64,000 nt of DNA, from positions 1,054,001-1,118,000 of the forward strand of contig JAMZAV010000024.1 of the NCBI GenBank assembly GCA_024449915.1, written 5' to 3'. The DNA is from Sweltsa coloradensis. Its lineage: Eukaryota > Arthropoda > Insecta > Plecoptera > Chloroperlidae. This document shows positions 14,001 to 24,921 of the stretch, piece after piece. The translations under genes and the position numbers were made by a program. The notes below the pieces were generated by a model. The model saw only the letters and a list, made by a program, of their open reading frames with translations. It was not told where the DNA came from and searched no databases. The stretch's first letter is position 1. The number at the start of each line of letters is the position of its first letter.

Positions 14001-17000
14001 ATGGTATTTTTATAAACCAGTATAGTTGATTGATTTTAAATTGCTAAAATATGGTAAGTTATTTTAATAGCTGAGTGAGATTGACAGTTGAAATCAATTG
14101 ATTTGTCACCAATGATAGAGGTAAATTGAATTGTATACTACCTTGGTAGTATGAGCCATGAGTAATTCATTAAAGAGCTCTCAAAAGAATGGTTTAAATT
14201 AGTTTGTTTATAAGTCACTGTCAAGGTGACAAACTTGGAAGGTCACAACTTAATTTAAATTGTGTCGTTGTGACATGAACCAACTCCATTGTTTGTTTAT
14301 CGAAGTCAAATAATTAATTTAATAATAAGTGACTGCGTTGAATCACAAGGTCTACTTCAATAAAACCATTCCTTGTTAAGACCCACTTACAATATTGCGC
14401 CCACTTATAGACAAAATATGCGTAATTTATATTAGTTAACAAACGAATGGCAAATTTAACTAACTTATTTTGAATTATTTGTTTATTTATTTCTATCAAC
14501 AGTCAAACTATTCGTAAAGCCACTTCACTATTATTATCCTTATAATTTAATCGTGATAGTGTGAAGCTCATCAAAACAGTTTGAGAAAAATGTGAGTTCA
14601 CAATACAATACAAAAATCAACGCAATTGCAACTTGGTTACTAATAACTATGCGGTCATAAGTAATAAGTATGGTGATAGTGGTGAAGGTGTAAGTGTAGG
14701 TGGGGAATATAACACGCAAATGAAAAACAGAATTGCGTCGATCTAATTTATTTAATCATTGATAGAGATGCGCAAAAATGGTGAGAACGAAATTCGCGAT
14801 TTTTATAAAGTTGCAATAATCCCTTCAAATTCAGTTTGCACATGAATCACCTGAATTGTTATTGAATGGTACCAATTTCCAATTCGCGAATTATCGCGAT
14901 GTTTTAGTTGATACCGCGAACTAGTGGCGAAATAAGCAAATATGTCTTTTTACGCGATTTAGGTCCCGAAATTTCAAAGTTTTGGTGGAGGTGCCGGGTA
15001 GGTAGTCGAAATTAAATTAATCCTGGCTGATACACATGGTGGAGGTGTCGGGTCATAAAACGCGATTGTGAGATCGTAATAATCGTTTGTACGCAAGTAA
15101 GCTCAAAATACTTCATAGCAAAATATTGACATTACACAAAAAATGCATAATTTCGTAATTTTGGTGGAGGTGCTGGGTAGTCGAAATTAATCATGTGGTA
15201 ACAACTGTTAGAAACTTTGAAAACTGAAGGCTGAAATTGAGCTTAAAATTAAAACTGATTCTCACTCTCATGTGCTTGTTTTTCTTTTAAAATTAATCAT
15301 AAATTGTCCTAGAATTTGTGATACTAATAATTTAAAACTTTTTTTTTTGTTGTGCATTATTAAGCGAGCGAAGCGAGTGTTTCCATTTGACTCTGCCGGA
15401 AAAATTAGTCACTGGTTTTGTTTTTTTTTGTTTATGTTTTTTTGTTTTTTTGTTTTTTTTTTATTTGTTTGTATGTCTCGCCATAACGTTCGAACGGAGG
15501 CTCGGATCGAGTTGAAATTTTGACCATCCGCAAGCTTCGTTCTCGATTGAATGCCATTAGTTTTGTAGCAAAATCGTTCAAAAAGTTAAAAAGTTACATT
15601 AAAGTTAATCAAAAGTTTTTTTATTTAAAACTAAACGGCGACAAAATCTGAGATGGCCAAATCATTTAGAATGTCCGTCCGGTCACGAATATGTTAATTT
15701 TATTTTGATCCGATAAGTAGTGTAAATGGAAATTACATTACAACAAAAGTAACGTTGCCATGGCAACGAAAAGACGCGCGAAGTTTCTAATGCACTGCCA
15801 CCTAGAAGTAATCAAAATACTTTCGAGGAAGAGTGTATTATTTGTCACCAAAGAGTTTAAATAGTTTTCCCAAGGAGTCAAGGTCCTCTAGATGGCGGTG
15901 GATTTTATCCACAAAGTAAAGGTTTACACACGGGTTTACCCAAATACCTTGGCAATAACAAATAATATTGGAAACATGGCCCTGTGGACAGCGAACGTCG
16001 CAAATTTTAAAATTTAAAAAAATGTGCAATGTGGGTCTAGCTATAGCACGTGCTCGCTTATCAACGCGTCCAACTGAGCGTTTCCTAGTCTAATTGTTTT
16101 TTGGTTAATAACAAAAAATCGAGAATTTTTATTTTTAAGACTCGAATTTTTAAACTTTAAAAAACATTGATACAATATGAAATACAATATGGCGATCGTG
16201 TAAAATTATTTGTTTAAAATTGTTCTAAATGATGACTACCAATAGAAATTGACGAGACGGTTTTAGGAGTATGTAAAGATAGCAACACCCTCCCTCGTGG
16301 TTCTCCATGTCCTTGCTTGTTTGTGTTGAATACAAAACAATATATTCGTACGTAGCTTTACCAATATGTAAATGAAAACCAAGGACACGATGGGAACTTA
16401 GGAATTTGCATGATTTTTGTTAGAGAACATGCATTATGCAACTTAATAATATAAACACTAGCGTTGTTTTGGCCATGATTACAAAAGTGCGAATTTGGTA
16501 TGGAATATTGTTGGACAATGTTGATAACCTTAGTTTTGTACTTTTAACTATAAAACACATTCACCAATATTTAGCTTGAATTAGGATGATTTTATGAACT
16601 TTTCTTAAAATGTTCCCTAGTTACAAATTTTAAAAATGCTTGCTTGCTGTTTCTTATATTTCATACTATTGCCCAATATTGAATGATATAATATAATACC
16701 TCAAAATCGATGATTACTTCTCTTACTTCTCAAAACGTCTCAATTTCCACTGAAGTATATTGTATGTAAGTGATGAAGATAATAGTTGTGATTATAAATA
16801 AGGTACATTTGTATAAGTTACTTCTTGAAATACATGTGGGCATGTGTTTACTTATTTCACGAGTATTCTAACTAGTTTTAAGCTTCTTTAGCCTGAGTGT
16901 TTCGAGTGCTTCAAATGATTTAACAAGTAGTAGTGAAAAGTCACACGACGCATGAAATACACGAATTAAAATTTATAACCTATACCTATAAATTAATTGC

Positions 17001-19982
17001 TACTTATACGACTCCAACTCCAATAGTGTATATATGTATAGGATGAGGATACAAACACTTTACTCAAACCGATGCTAGCTTGTCTACACTGTTCGAATCT
17101 CTTTCATAATCCTTTTCATTATTTTTTAAAATGTGGGATTTTTATGGACCGCCGGGACGCAAATCAAATGGCTTCATGCTGGTAGTATCGGTAAACTAGC
17201 ATGGGTTTTACTGTGTCTTACAGTAGCCTTCTTTGTTTGTATTGGAGAAGAAGAAATGTCTTGTTGAAGTTAAGTTTACTCATTTAAAATAACTGGTTTG
17301 TCCACTTGAACAGAAATAACATCGTCGTACGCCAAGTAATATAGTGTTTACCGGATACAGTTGGTAATATCAAGTTTTCTTTTTCAGCATGTTGTATTCG
17401 GAATCTGTCATCTAATAGACGTTCTCGTACCAGACATTCCAGAGAATTTAGAGTTGAAAATCAAACGAGAGCGCTACTTGGCTAAGCAAGCTCTACAAGA
17501 TTCCGACACGATTCTAAAGGTGAGTTCAAACAATGGACACATTTTCATTTGAATTGTAAATGTGTTCACTTCCTTTACTAGATAATTTGACATAAAATTT
17601 CGAACAGTCGTTGCATATATTAATGTTCATTAAAGAGGAAATAAGGTAAAAAAAATAAAAAAATATTAGATATTCATAGAACATGGTTTAACATAACTGG
17701 TGGTTACTCATACATTATTTTTGTATTTTCACCTGCAATGTCATGCAAACACAATAAATTTCATCGCCCTAGCTTTGTTAAACAAATTTCACATGATCAC
17801 ACGTGAAGAATTGCACTGGCTTCATAATGGGCTATATCCATTTTCCAAAATGTTCTTTACATCGTGTAATAACTTAATAAGTTATATTTTTTATTACTGT
17901 AACTATTTCGTTTGTCAAATTTTTACGTTCGGAATTATTGTTATATTATTCATTTTTGTACCGTCACAAAAAACTAGCTTACTCAAGCCACTAAACATTA
18001 ATTGCATCTATATATATGTGACCAATGAAGAAGTCACCTAGTTCGAACCCACTCCTATGTAAACACAATATTTGCCACTCTTACAGACTTTTGACTCATT
18101 TTATCCTCGCAACACTCCAGTTACAAACCTTCGTGGTTCCTTTATTCCACGTTATTTGCCAAATTTTATTTACCAGATTAATCGTTGACCATCTTGATAT
18201 CGACAGTAAAATTAGGAAACTTAATTTGAAACCCACTGTTTGACTGTACTTTTGGAGGAGCTCAGTGTAAAAATAAAATTACTGAAACCTTGAAGTAACT
18301 TGGATCCGTAATCGAACCTGATAAATGTCCCATTATATTTGTAATTTGTTATGATAAACATTATTGTTATTGGGGTAGGTACTATTAATCTAACTGGTTT
18401 TTGTTACTGTTGTTTTTATCGTTATTTTAATTTAAATAAAACGTAATTGAATACATGGTTTTTAAGCATAAGGATATAGTTATTGATTCATAGCAGTATT
18501 CAGTTGGATTTTTATCATGGATGTCAACAATCACAACAAATAGCACTTTAGTACATTCCCGGTAGGGTAGCTATGGCACGGTAAGCCGAAGGTTCTGGGT
18601 TCGAGTCCCAGTCCTGTTACGACAATTGCTATGAATCAATAACTTTAATTATTTTTACTACTGGTTTTTATCAGTGTGGACGAGAGTAAGAAGTGAAGTA
18701 AAGAAAGTTCTAGGCATCTCCTTGTACCCACTACTGAGTTCCTGTAAACCCCACACTATTGCAGTACACGGTTTTTGTTAGCAAAATGTATCTGTTTTAC
18801 TCGCTGAGAATCAATGCATATTATGCATGTTAAGCACAATACATGATGCATACGTGTTATTTACTTTATGAATGCTGCACAACGCCCGATCACCATCATG
18901 TTAGAAGACTATGGACCGCGAAAGACAAAATCCTACATATATTATTATTTCTTGCTATGAGTCCAATAAAATTCGAGTAATAAAATGTTGTACATACCAA
19001 AAACAACTTCTAGTATAAGACATGGTGCCATGATTGTATATACGTACCAGTGGAAAACACAAACAGTTGCCTAAAACCATTCACCATACCAAACAAATAC
19101 AGAACAAAATTTCTTTGTTATTTTACTTAATTACACCGTAGAATACCTGTTATAGGATCGCTAGAAGATCCTCTTCGGGTTGAGGGTGGAGCAAGGGTAG
19201 CTGCTCTACTGCAGGCGGTACAGGCGCTACTTTTAGATGGGACCGAAGTAAGTAGCATTGAATGTGCCCCGTGGTGATTCAATGTGTTAGTTGGATGTGT
19301 CTCTCATTACGTAGTTTAACTACACTTTCACAATGTGTTAACGTGTCATATCCTAGTGTGCTGATATTTTGTCCCGATGGTTGGTCGTTTAGATTGTTCA
19401 TTAAACGGTAAACCTATAGTATGAACTGTCTAAACAATTGGGAGTTTCACCCATTTTGTACCCCAAATTACTCTTACGATCTTATTTGAGGCAATTGTTA
19501 GACCAATGAACTATCCTGTAAATCGTATAGAGAGGCTTTTGTTATCTCATGATATCCATCATACTTATTCATACTTGCAGCTGTCTTTGGGACTTTAATC
19601 ATCAATCATTATTTCCTTGATTTGGCTTGTGGCACAAGTATGAAGCTCATCTTTCTCCTAGCCTCAATGTACTAGCTGAGATGGTCACTAACTGTAAAAT
19701 ATAAATATGAGACGTTAAGACGTTAACATGCCATGCTTGTATGTATATTCTTCTTTCAGGCCTGAAATATACTTATTGTTGTTAGCTTCATTTACTTTTT
19801 TCTTGTAACGATTGTTGGTTACTTTCAATAAGACATATCTTCTTCGTAATACTAGACGCATGTTCACTGTCAACTCTTAGCATTCTTCATCTATGTTGTG
19901 TCATGGTCTCTTCATTTTATGACATGCTTGTACCTCTTCATGCTTAACAATAGTGTATGTAATAATAATAATAATAATAATA

Positions 19983-20020
<38 letters not shown>

Positions 20021-20649
20021 TAATATAATAATATATATAATCATAATAAAAAATAATAATAAATATTGTTTTATATCGTGAAATATAATGCAAAAAAACT
20101 ATAATACGAAAACATATTAGATTTTCTGATGTAACAATATAAATCTTAGATTTAGGTGGTCAGTAAGAGTTATTTAAGGAATTAATAGCTAGGGAAATAT
20201 TATGGTTTGTATAGAATGAAAGTAATTTTTAAAAAAGGGCGGGAAGTTTTTGAATTCGAAGAGAGAACGTGGGAAAACGTGTTAAGGAAATGAGGATTGT
20301 GCGAGTCAGGAAATGGTGGGTGTAGGGGTCTTATTCACGACAAGGCTTATCAAGAGTTACTTTGTAGCTTTGGTTCTTTGAAGTGATGAGCCTCCCGTGC
20401 ACGGGCTAATCTTGTACTGTGTCACAGGCCGCTGCCAGCCGCAAGGAAGAAGACGAGGATGAAGAAGAAAGTCTGTTGCCAAACGGGGGAATGGTCCTTG
20501 ACCTAACTGCAGAGCTGGGCGCCACTGAAGACCAGGAGCCGTCCAAAACAACCGCCACTGCTCGCAAAACCACCACCCCGAGAATGGGCTCCCTTAGCTC
20601 AAACGCCACCCCGCAAGATGAGACGCCGAAGAGCCTAGACAAAACATGA
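1894..20649 (+). CDS. Anoctamin (TMEM16) family protein, 3' part of gene, 11 exons
   Basis: Anoctamins are dimeric ten-helix membrane proteins acting as calcium-activated chloride channels and/or phospholipid scramblases. Exons: 1894-2062, 5822-5984, 7635-7892, 8796-9016, 9562-9757, 10455-10621, 11269-11488, 12995-13200, 13495-13719, 17388-17519, 20428-20649. All introns are GT-AG and phases match at every junction, giving 2179 nt, about 725 residues plus stop. The first base is the third base of a split codon, so the N-terminal part (dimerisation domain start) lies left of the window. The six calcium-site residues known from TMEM16A are all present: N and E of NNAQE (TM6), both E of EYLEM (TM7), E and D of EIRLD (TM8). 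The family signature [16 protein letters not shown] is intact. The full calcium site and cysteine-rich first loop fit the ANO1-7 type better than ANO8/10. Whether it is a channel or a scramblase, and which insect paralogue, cannot be told. Confidence 0.96.
2063..5821 (+). other. Anoctamin intron
   Basis: A 3.8-kb AT-rich intron. It contains a G-run near 2313, a short (GT)n near 5279 and a MITE-like element at 4376-4686. No coding exon is needed or seen between the flanking exons, which join in phase 0. Confidence 0.8.
4376..4686. mobile_element. MITE-like element, CAGGTATTT family, copy 1
   Basis: The ends read ACAGGCAGG and CCTGCCTGT-like in inverted orientation (CTGCCTGT at the right end). 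The interior shares CAAAAGCAGTGAATTG, TTTAGAGG and TTCGTTTTTACCATAAAT with the element at 12672-12970. No coding capacity. A family of non-autonomous terminal-inverted-repeat elements is inferred from two copies only. Confidence 0.5.
5822..5984 (+). CDS. Anoctamin exon b (pre-TM1)
   Basis: It encodes GPYEIKRKK through [20 protein letters not shown] to YFAWL, the strongly conserved stretch leading into TM1. The acceptor AG is at 5820-5821 and the donor GTAAGT at 5985. Phases are 0 in and 1 out. Confidence 0.95.
5985..7634 (+). other. Anoctamin intron with long C-run and repeated 3' end
   Basis: AT-rich intron containing a homopolymer C-run around 6534-6549 (CT-rich neighbourhood). It ends in the 3 x 32-bp repeat at 7537-7632. 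No exon is seen. Confidence 0.7.
7537..7632 (+). repeat. Three tandem 32-bp units abutting a splice acceptor
   Basis: Units start at 7537, 7569 and 7601. Each contains ATTTTACCTGTGACCTTCTC and ends in CCGGCTGC or CCGCCTGC, which with the next AG makes a CTGCAG acceptor. The copies differ at only one base, so the duplication is recent. The real exon begins at 7635, right after the third unit. Confidence 0.9.
7635..7892 (+). CDS. Anoctamin exon c (TM1 and Cys-rich loop)
   Basis: It begins [20 protein letters not shown] (TM1). A loop with five or more cysteines follows ([22 protein letters not shown]), then [17 protein letters not shown] at the start of TM2. The acceptor AG at 7633-7634 lies at the end of a 3 x 32-bp tandem repeat, so three further copies of the acceptor-like sequence lie just upstream. 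Phases are 1 in and 1 out. Confidence 0.95.
8030..8140 (+). repeat. Partial copy of the tRNA-like fold-back repeat family
   Basis: It shares GGGAAACACTC, CTCGTAGG, TAATTCTGAAAT and a following AAAAAG stretch with the element at 58513-58690. It lies in the intron between the exons ending 7892 and starting 8796. The tRNA-like core is degraded here. Confidence 0.45.
8796..9016 (+). CDS. Anoctamin exon d (TM2 end, cytosolic loop, TM3 start)
   Basis: It encodes [12 protein letters not shown], then an acidic cytosolic loop ([19 protein letters not shown]), and enters TM3 at [12 protein letters not shown]. The acceptor AG is at 8794-8795 and the donor GTAAGA at 9017. It ends in phase 0. Confidence 0.95.
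9562..9757 (+). CDS. Anoctamin exon e (TM3-TM4)
   Basis: It encodes [18 protein letters not shown] (TM3), an outer loop with two NxS/T sites (NST and NMT), and TM4 [20 protein letters not shown]. The acceptor AG is at 9560-9561 and the donor GT at 9758. It ends in phase 1. Confidence 0.95.
10455..10621 (+). CDS. Anoctamin exon f (TM5)
   Basis: It encodes [16 protein letters not shown] and the TM5 block [20 protein letters not shown], then GYPGHY, all typical of anoctamins. The acceptor AG is at 10453-10454 and the donor GTAAGT at 10622. It ends in phase 0. Confidence 0.95.
10725..10840 (+). repeat. tRNA-derived SINE (GGCATGG type)
   Basis: An A-box-like CAGATGGCTCATTCAAG is followed by an RNA polymerase III B-box GGGTTCGAACCCC and then GGAAGGCATGGATTTAG. 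The same tail follows the B-boxes near 27343, 28201 and, on the other strand, 32390. It is not a functional tRNA: it is dispersed, mutated, and lacks a good acceptor stem. Confidence 0.6.
11269..11488 (+). CDS. Anoctamin exon g (TM6, first calcium ligands)
   Basis: It encodes [20 protein letters not shown] (TM6 start), [11 protein letters not shown] with the conserved Asn and Glu calcium ligands, the basic loop [12 protein letters not shown], and LFQEYLEM with two further calcium-ligand glutamates. The acceptor AG is at 11267-11268 and the donor GTGAGT at 11489. It ends in phase 1. Confidence 0.95.
12151..12200. repeat. (CA)n/(CACG)n microsatellite
   Basis: Alternating CACACG and CACGCA units in the intron before anoctamin exon h. 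Simple-sequence repeat only. Confidence 0.8.
12672..12970. mobile_element. MITE-like element, CAGGTATTT family, copy 2
   Basis: The left end reads TCAGGGGCAGGTATT; the right end is AATACCTGGCTCTGA, its near inverted copy. The interior matches the element at 4376-4686 (CAAAAGCAGTGAATTG and TTCGTTTTTACCATAAAT). No open frame of note. It ends about 24 bp before exon h, inside the region where the branch point and polypyrimidine tract would lie. Confidence 0.6.
12995..13200 (+). CDS. Anoctamin exon h (TM7-TM8, last calcium ligands)
   Basis: It encodes [20 protein letters not shown] (TM7) and [13 protein letters not shown] (TM8), whose E and D are the last two calcium ligands. It ends HLAVISN in phase 0. 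The acceptor AG is at 12993-12994. A MITE-like element ends only about 24 bp before the exon. Confidence 0.95.
13495..13719 (+). CDS. Anoctamin exon i (TM9, outer loop, TM10)
   Basis: It encodes [19 protein letters not shown], a short outer loop with NxT/S motifs and [11 protein letters not shown], then [16 protein letters not shown]. The acceptor AG is at 13493-13494 and the donor GTAGTC at 13720. Both phases are 0. Confidence 0.95.
13720..17387 (+). other. Anoctamin intron with Helentron-like insertion
   Basis: A 3.7-kb AT-rich intron holding a Helentron-like element at 15358-16088 and three copies of a GGTGGAGGTGC motif at about 14983-15180. No exon is seen. Confidence 0.8.
15358..16088 (+). 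mobile_element. Helentron-like non-autonomous element, copy C
   Basis: It begins TTAAGCGAGCGAAGCGAG. Near the 3' end comes the inverted copy GCTCGCTTA, then a short hairpin (CAACGCG to GAGCGTT) and a terminal CCTAG followed by host T. A long T-rich tract follows the 5' end. This layout (asymmetric inverted repeats, subterminal hairpin, CTAG end) recurs in the elements at 30416, 33133 and 47048. No transposase or Rep/helicase is encoded. The exact 5' boundary is uncertain. Confidence 0.55.
17388..17519 (+). CDS. Anoctamin exon j (TM10 end, juxtamembrane)
   Basis: It encodes [20 protein letters not shown], then a charged helix [16 protein letters not shown]. The acceptor TTTTTCAG ends at 17387 and the donor GTGAGT starts at 17520. 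Both phases are 0. Confidence 0.94.
18560..18650 (+). repeat. tRNA-derived SINE (ACGACAATTGCTATGA type)
   Basis: An A-box-like GGTAGGGTAGCTATGGC lies ahead of the B-box GGGTTCGAGTCCCAGTC and the tail GTTACGACAATTGCTATGA. The same tail follows a B-box at 27920-27975, and a weaker copy lies near 36600. It is read as a SINE rather than a tRNA gene. Confidence 0.6.
19961..20060. repeat. (AAT)n microsatellite
   Basis: Runs of AAT/ATA trinucleotides with short interruptions. Simple repeat inside the last anoctamin intron. Confidence 0.9.
20428..20649 (+). CDS. Anoctamin exon k (acidic C-terminal tail and stop)
   Basis: It encodes [20 protein letters not shown] and a Ser/Thr-rich end ([13 protein letters not shown]), then TGA at 20647-20649. 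The acceptor CACAG ends at 20427. The tail is low in complexity and not conserved across the family. Its in-frame phase, GC-richer composition and position support it as the terminal exon. Confidence 0.85.
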   Translation, partial: AAASRKEEDEDEEESLLPNGGMVLDLTAELGATEDQEPSKTTATARKTTTPRMGSLSSNATPQDETPKSLDKT

Positions 20650-21255
20650 CATAGGGACAAATTGGCAACTTTATAAGTCTGCCAGATTCTTATGTGAAAT
20701 CAGTATCTCATCCAAAACTTTTATACATTTTGTGTTTTTGTTCAGGTGATCATTAAAAATAAGATTTTGTATTGTGTAGTGTTTTGAAAAGAACAAATTG
20801 TTGTAATTTCAAAAACTGCGTTTTAATGAAACTCTTCGTAGTGTTACTAGTTTTGTGCCATGTGAGATCAACATAGTCAAACTTCTATCAGAAGGCCTGT
20901 TGTTTAACAGAATACACATCAATGCTATTAACTAAATAAGAAGAAGTCTTATCAGAAAGGTTATATTTTGAGATTTGCATATTAACTCATGTATATACAA
21001 AATATGTATTTTATCTCTAAATGATTTTAACTTTTGTAGCATTTTAAATAATTAATTTTTCTTGAAATCAATCCGAATTGATTTTTAAAGGGGAAATTTT
21101 ATCTTTCAAGCTTAAAAAGTTGAGAACTTGCACATAGTATCCATGTAATTCGTAACTGCCTGGATATCTATCTACGTTATATCTTCACCTGTCTCCCGTG
21201 GCCAAACAAACCGCAAATTTTAAATTTGTAACCAGTTTAAATGATATTCCAAGTA

Positions 21256-21261
21256 AATAAA
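21256..21261 (+). terminator. Possible poly(A) signal of the anoctamin gene
   Basis: AATAAA lies about 610 nt after the anoctamin stop codon in AT-rich sequence. No closer canonical AATAAA was seen. In AT-rich DNA the hexamer is frequent, so this is a weak call. Confidence 0.35.
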
Positions 21262-24200
21262 CACATATTGTACATTGTTAAATATTTTTGGTCAAGAAAA
21301 GAGGCAATATTGAAGTATTTTGCATTTTAAGCTAAGATTCAAAAAAGACATTGTGATATTTTACCATTAAGTTTGTCTGTTCACTGTGTGAAATAATATT
21401 TTAAGAGTTCCGTTACCCAACATCGTAATAATAACAAAAACGTGTTTCAGTTCAAATATTTATCTCATTGGGCTACAAATAATTTTAACATGCGAGAAGT
21501 TTAATGTCATACATTAAATTACAATGGCACCAATCAATTTCACTAAATTATATAATTTACCAAAATATTAAGAGTTTACTCTAAACCAACTCGATCATTA
21601 AAATATAAGAACTGTCTTACCCAGATAGTTCCTGTTAAAATAACGTATTTCTAAAACTTCCTATTGCGCAGAATCCCACATTAAGTTAGCACTTAGGCCC
21701 GAGTTCTCATTAGGGGAATGTCTCGTGCCCATCTAGTTTAGTATCATCCCCGATTGTGCCGACATTAAAAAATGGTACCTATATAGATCGAAGCTGTCTA
21801 CGTTTTATAGTATGTAACATACTTCATATTACTTTTTGTATAAATAGCCAAATAGATGTGTGTGTGTGTTGTACCATTTATTTAAACCTTCTTGGTTCTA
21901 TATTTAGATAGTTGATAAAGTGAACTCTAAGAACTAGAAGGTAAAGCTATGAATATTTCTTACTAAAACAGGTTTGAAGGATGGATAATTTGACCTGGAG
22001 TTGTAAAGTGAAACACACTTGGGTCATACTATGTAACTAGTACTAAGCGCAATTGATAATTTCAAGTAATTGGTGCTAAATGCTAGCTAGCTACGAGTGA
22101 ATGTTATTCGTACGTTTTGTCATAAGGCATCCGATGAAACATGTACAGGTGGCTTCTGTCCCTAAAGAGGTAATTAAAACCTATAAAATATACATATCTC
22201 ATTATTCATCAAGACATTTCATCTGGTTCTTAATACAAAAAAATACATTGATGATGTTATGTTACATTTTACATCGATTTTACATTGTTTTGATTGGTTT
22301 TGAATTTATGTTACATCGATGAAGATGAGAACAATTTATATTTTCTTGCAATGACAAGATTTTTCACATAAAATATTTTAAGCAAAATTTCCTTAGTTCA
22401 TGCCACTTCTTCTCATTGCAGGAAAATTCACTTATTTAAATCTAGGAAGTAATGAGGGTTAGAATTTATACAAATCAATGTCTAAAGTCTGTATTGGTGT
22501 GGAAATAATTCCAATCAGTTTAAGATTGAACTGTGTACAATTAAACATTTTTTGTTTGTGACACTGCTGATATTGTTAATAGGGTTTTACAAAATTGTTG
22601 ATCAAATTACTTTAAATATTTACTTTATGATAAGTTTAAAAATTTCCATAATTTTAAACTACAGCGATAATTCATAATCTAATGTCAATTTGACATCCTG
22701 GCTCTATCATTATTTGTAAACTATTTTGTGTGTATCTGGTGGCACACCCGCAGAATAGGCTAGGAATTATCTGCCGTTTGTCAATTAAATTATTGACTTA
22801 CATATACCGTACAGAGTTCACAATATTATGTCGTATTTAATATTGTGACAATTTTAAAGTGCATAGTATTGTGAAGTCAACAGAAAGTGTAGTAATGTTC
22901 TCGAAACCCCGTTCCTCGAGAAAAACTGATGTTTCTTAACAATTTTTTCCCCATCATAGCCTACATAATATGCCACCATGTTACTGTACAAGATTTACAC
23001 CTATTTAAATTTGTCAACTGCACATTTCTCCATACAAAAGAATTGTATGATATAGTAAAAATGTGAATACATGAGGAATGAACTTTGTTATCCAAACACA
23101 CAACTAAATTATGGTACATTCCAATTAGCACGTTAATTAAATGTCGATATCTTCCCTTTATAAAAAATACCGCCTCCAAAAAAAGCAAAATTCACACCGC
23201 ACAATGCCTTTTAAGAATTGTATTGTATTTTAAGAATTGTATTGTATCATTACTTTTATTTTTAGAGTATCATATCAAAATAGCTGACAGCAAATTATCA
23301 ATAAAATTCTTAATAAAGCTAAAATGATTTGCTACAGAAATAAATAGATGAAGGTTTAATATTGTAATTATGTGATCATTGGGTTAAGTCACTGTGTGGA
23401 ATCTTAGAACAGTCATCTTTATGTAGGTGAACTGAATGATAATAACCTAACAAAACTCCAAAGTGTTCTCATGATAGATCTGAGAAGTATAGCCAGTTAG
23501 GTAGTAATAGTGCCTGTAAGCTTCTCAAGTAATGAACCGTCCCTCTTCCCAGGATTTCCAGAAATCTCAGATTATCATTTTGGCGCTTCCTTTGTGCATG
23601 ATTCTATAATCACATGTGTCTCGGTGTGTGTGTAAGCCACTAGCATGTACCTTTCAAAAGTGCTTGCGTTGTGAAATATTATGACGAAGAAGGTAGAAAG
23701 AAAAACATTTGGTCCATATAATCTTAATTACACTTTAAAAACTCTTACCTTACACAATCTATAAACAAACCCAATATAATATGAATCACCAATTTGTAGA
23801 CCCCAAAAAATAATCCATAAGACACATGTTTAAAAACTTTATAACTCGTAAAATTTTAGGAAATATCGCAAATATTTTCATCCAAGCCAAATATTATTAT
23901 GATTTATCAAGTTTTTCTTACAACATACCTAGTTAATTAATAACACCATCTTTTTATGCAGTTTTTCAACAAAACTGTCATAAGTAAATTGTTTCATATG
24001 AAAGTTTACATGCTGATAAAAGAACCTCTGTTTAGTTCATTTTGTTAATAAACCACGCTTGGTTTAAACAATTCGTATCTATTTGAATAAAATGTTATTT
24101 TTGCAATTAAATGTTCCTATTAACAACAAATTGTGTGGATTTTATTTTGTGCCTTTATAAAACCATTTATTATTTTTTGTGCGTGGTAAAACACGTCACA

Positions 24201-24400
24201 TTTGCGTTTAAAAATCAATTCACACATATTTTGTTCTATGATGTGTATGATATTATGTTATTCTTGTTCGGTTGTGTCTTATGTAAATTCACGGCAACCG
24301 GAACTTACGAGATCTATACCTGGCCTAGTGCTTGTAACTTTTAAAACATGCTTCAAACCTTCTGTTAGCGGAATCATAAGTCAACACCATTAATAATCTC
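21262..24400. other. Intergenic AT-rich sequence, no gene
   Basis: About 3.1 kb between the anoctamin 3' end and the microsatellite. Open frames are short, and no splice-bounded conserved exon was recognised on either strand. Confidence 0.65.
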
Positions 24401-24445
24401 AATGCCAAGTGTCCCATTTTTAGGGAGCAAACCCTACACTCATTG

Positions 24446-24464
24446 GCTGTCTGTCTGTCTAGCG

Positions 24465-24544
<80 letters not shown>

Positions 24545-24556
24545 TCTGTCTGTCTA

Positions 24557-24630
<74 letters not shown>

Positions 24631-24634
24631 CGTC
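24446..24634. repeat. (TCTG)n microsatellite
   Basis: About 185 bp of GTCT repeats with a few interruptions, ending in GTCC units. The long Ser-Val-Cys-Leu frames across it are artefacts of the repeat. Confidence 0.97.
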
Positions 24635-24921
24635 CGTATGTGCGTGTGTCACTGTCACGTCACGATCATACACGATCACGACTAAGATCGACTGCGTTTT
24701 TGTTGATGTCACTGCCTTTTCACAAGGACGATAAAAAATTTTTTTTTTTGCCAAGGGGATGGGACTAGCAGTTTTTGAAAGGAACGTTGCTCCGTACCCG
24801 GCACCTCCACCATGAATTCCAATATTTTATTTGTGTTTTTTTTTTACGTCAATCTATTGATAAGATAGCTTCGCTCCCTATTGTAGTACTCCCATGGCCG
24901 TTCCTGTCTTCGATGCCTGTG

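Larger units (their letters stand above)
17520..20427 (+). other. Last anoctamin intron
   Basis: A 2.9-kb AT-rich intron with a tRNA-like SINE at 18560-18650 and an (AAT)n microsatellite at 19961-20060. No coding exon is seen. Confidence 0.8.

Noticed and set aside
24402..24734. Long Ser-Val-Cys-Leu open frames
   Set aside because: They are the (TCTG)n microsatellite read in frame.
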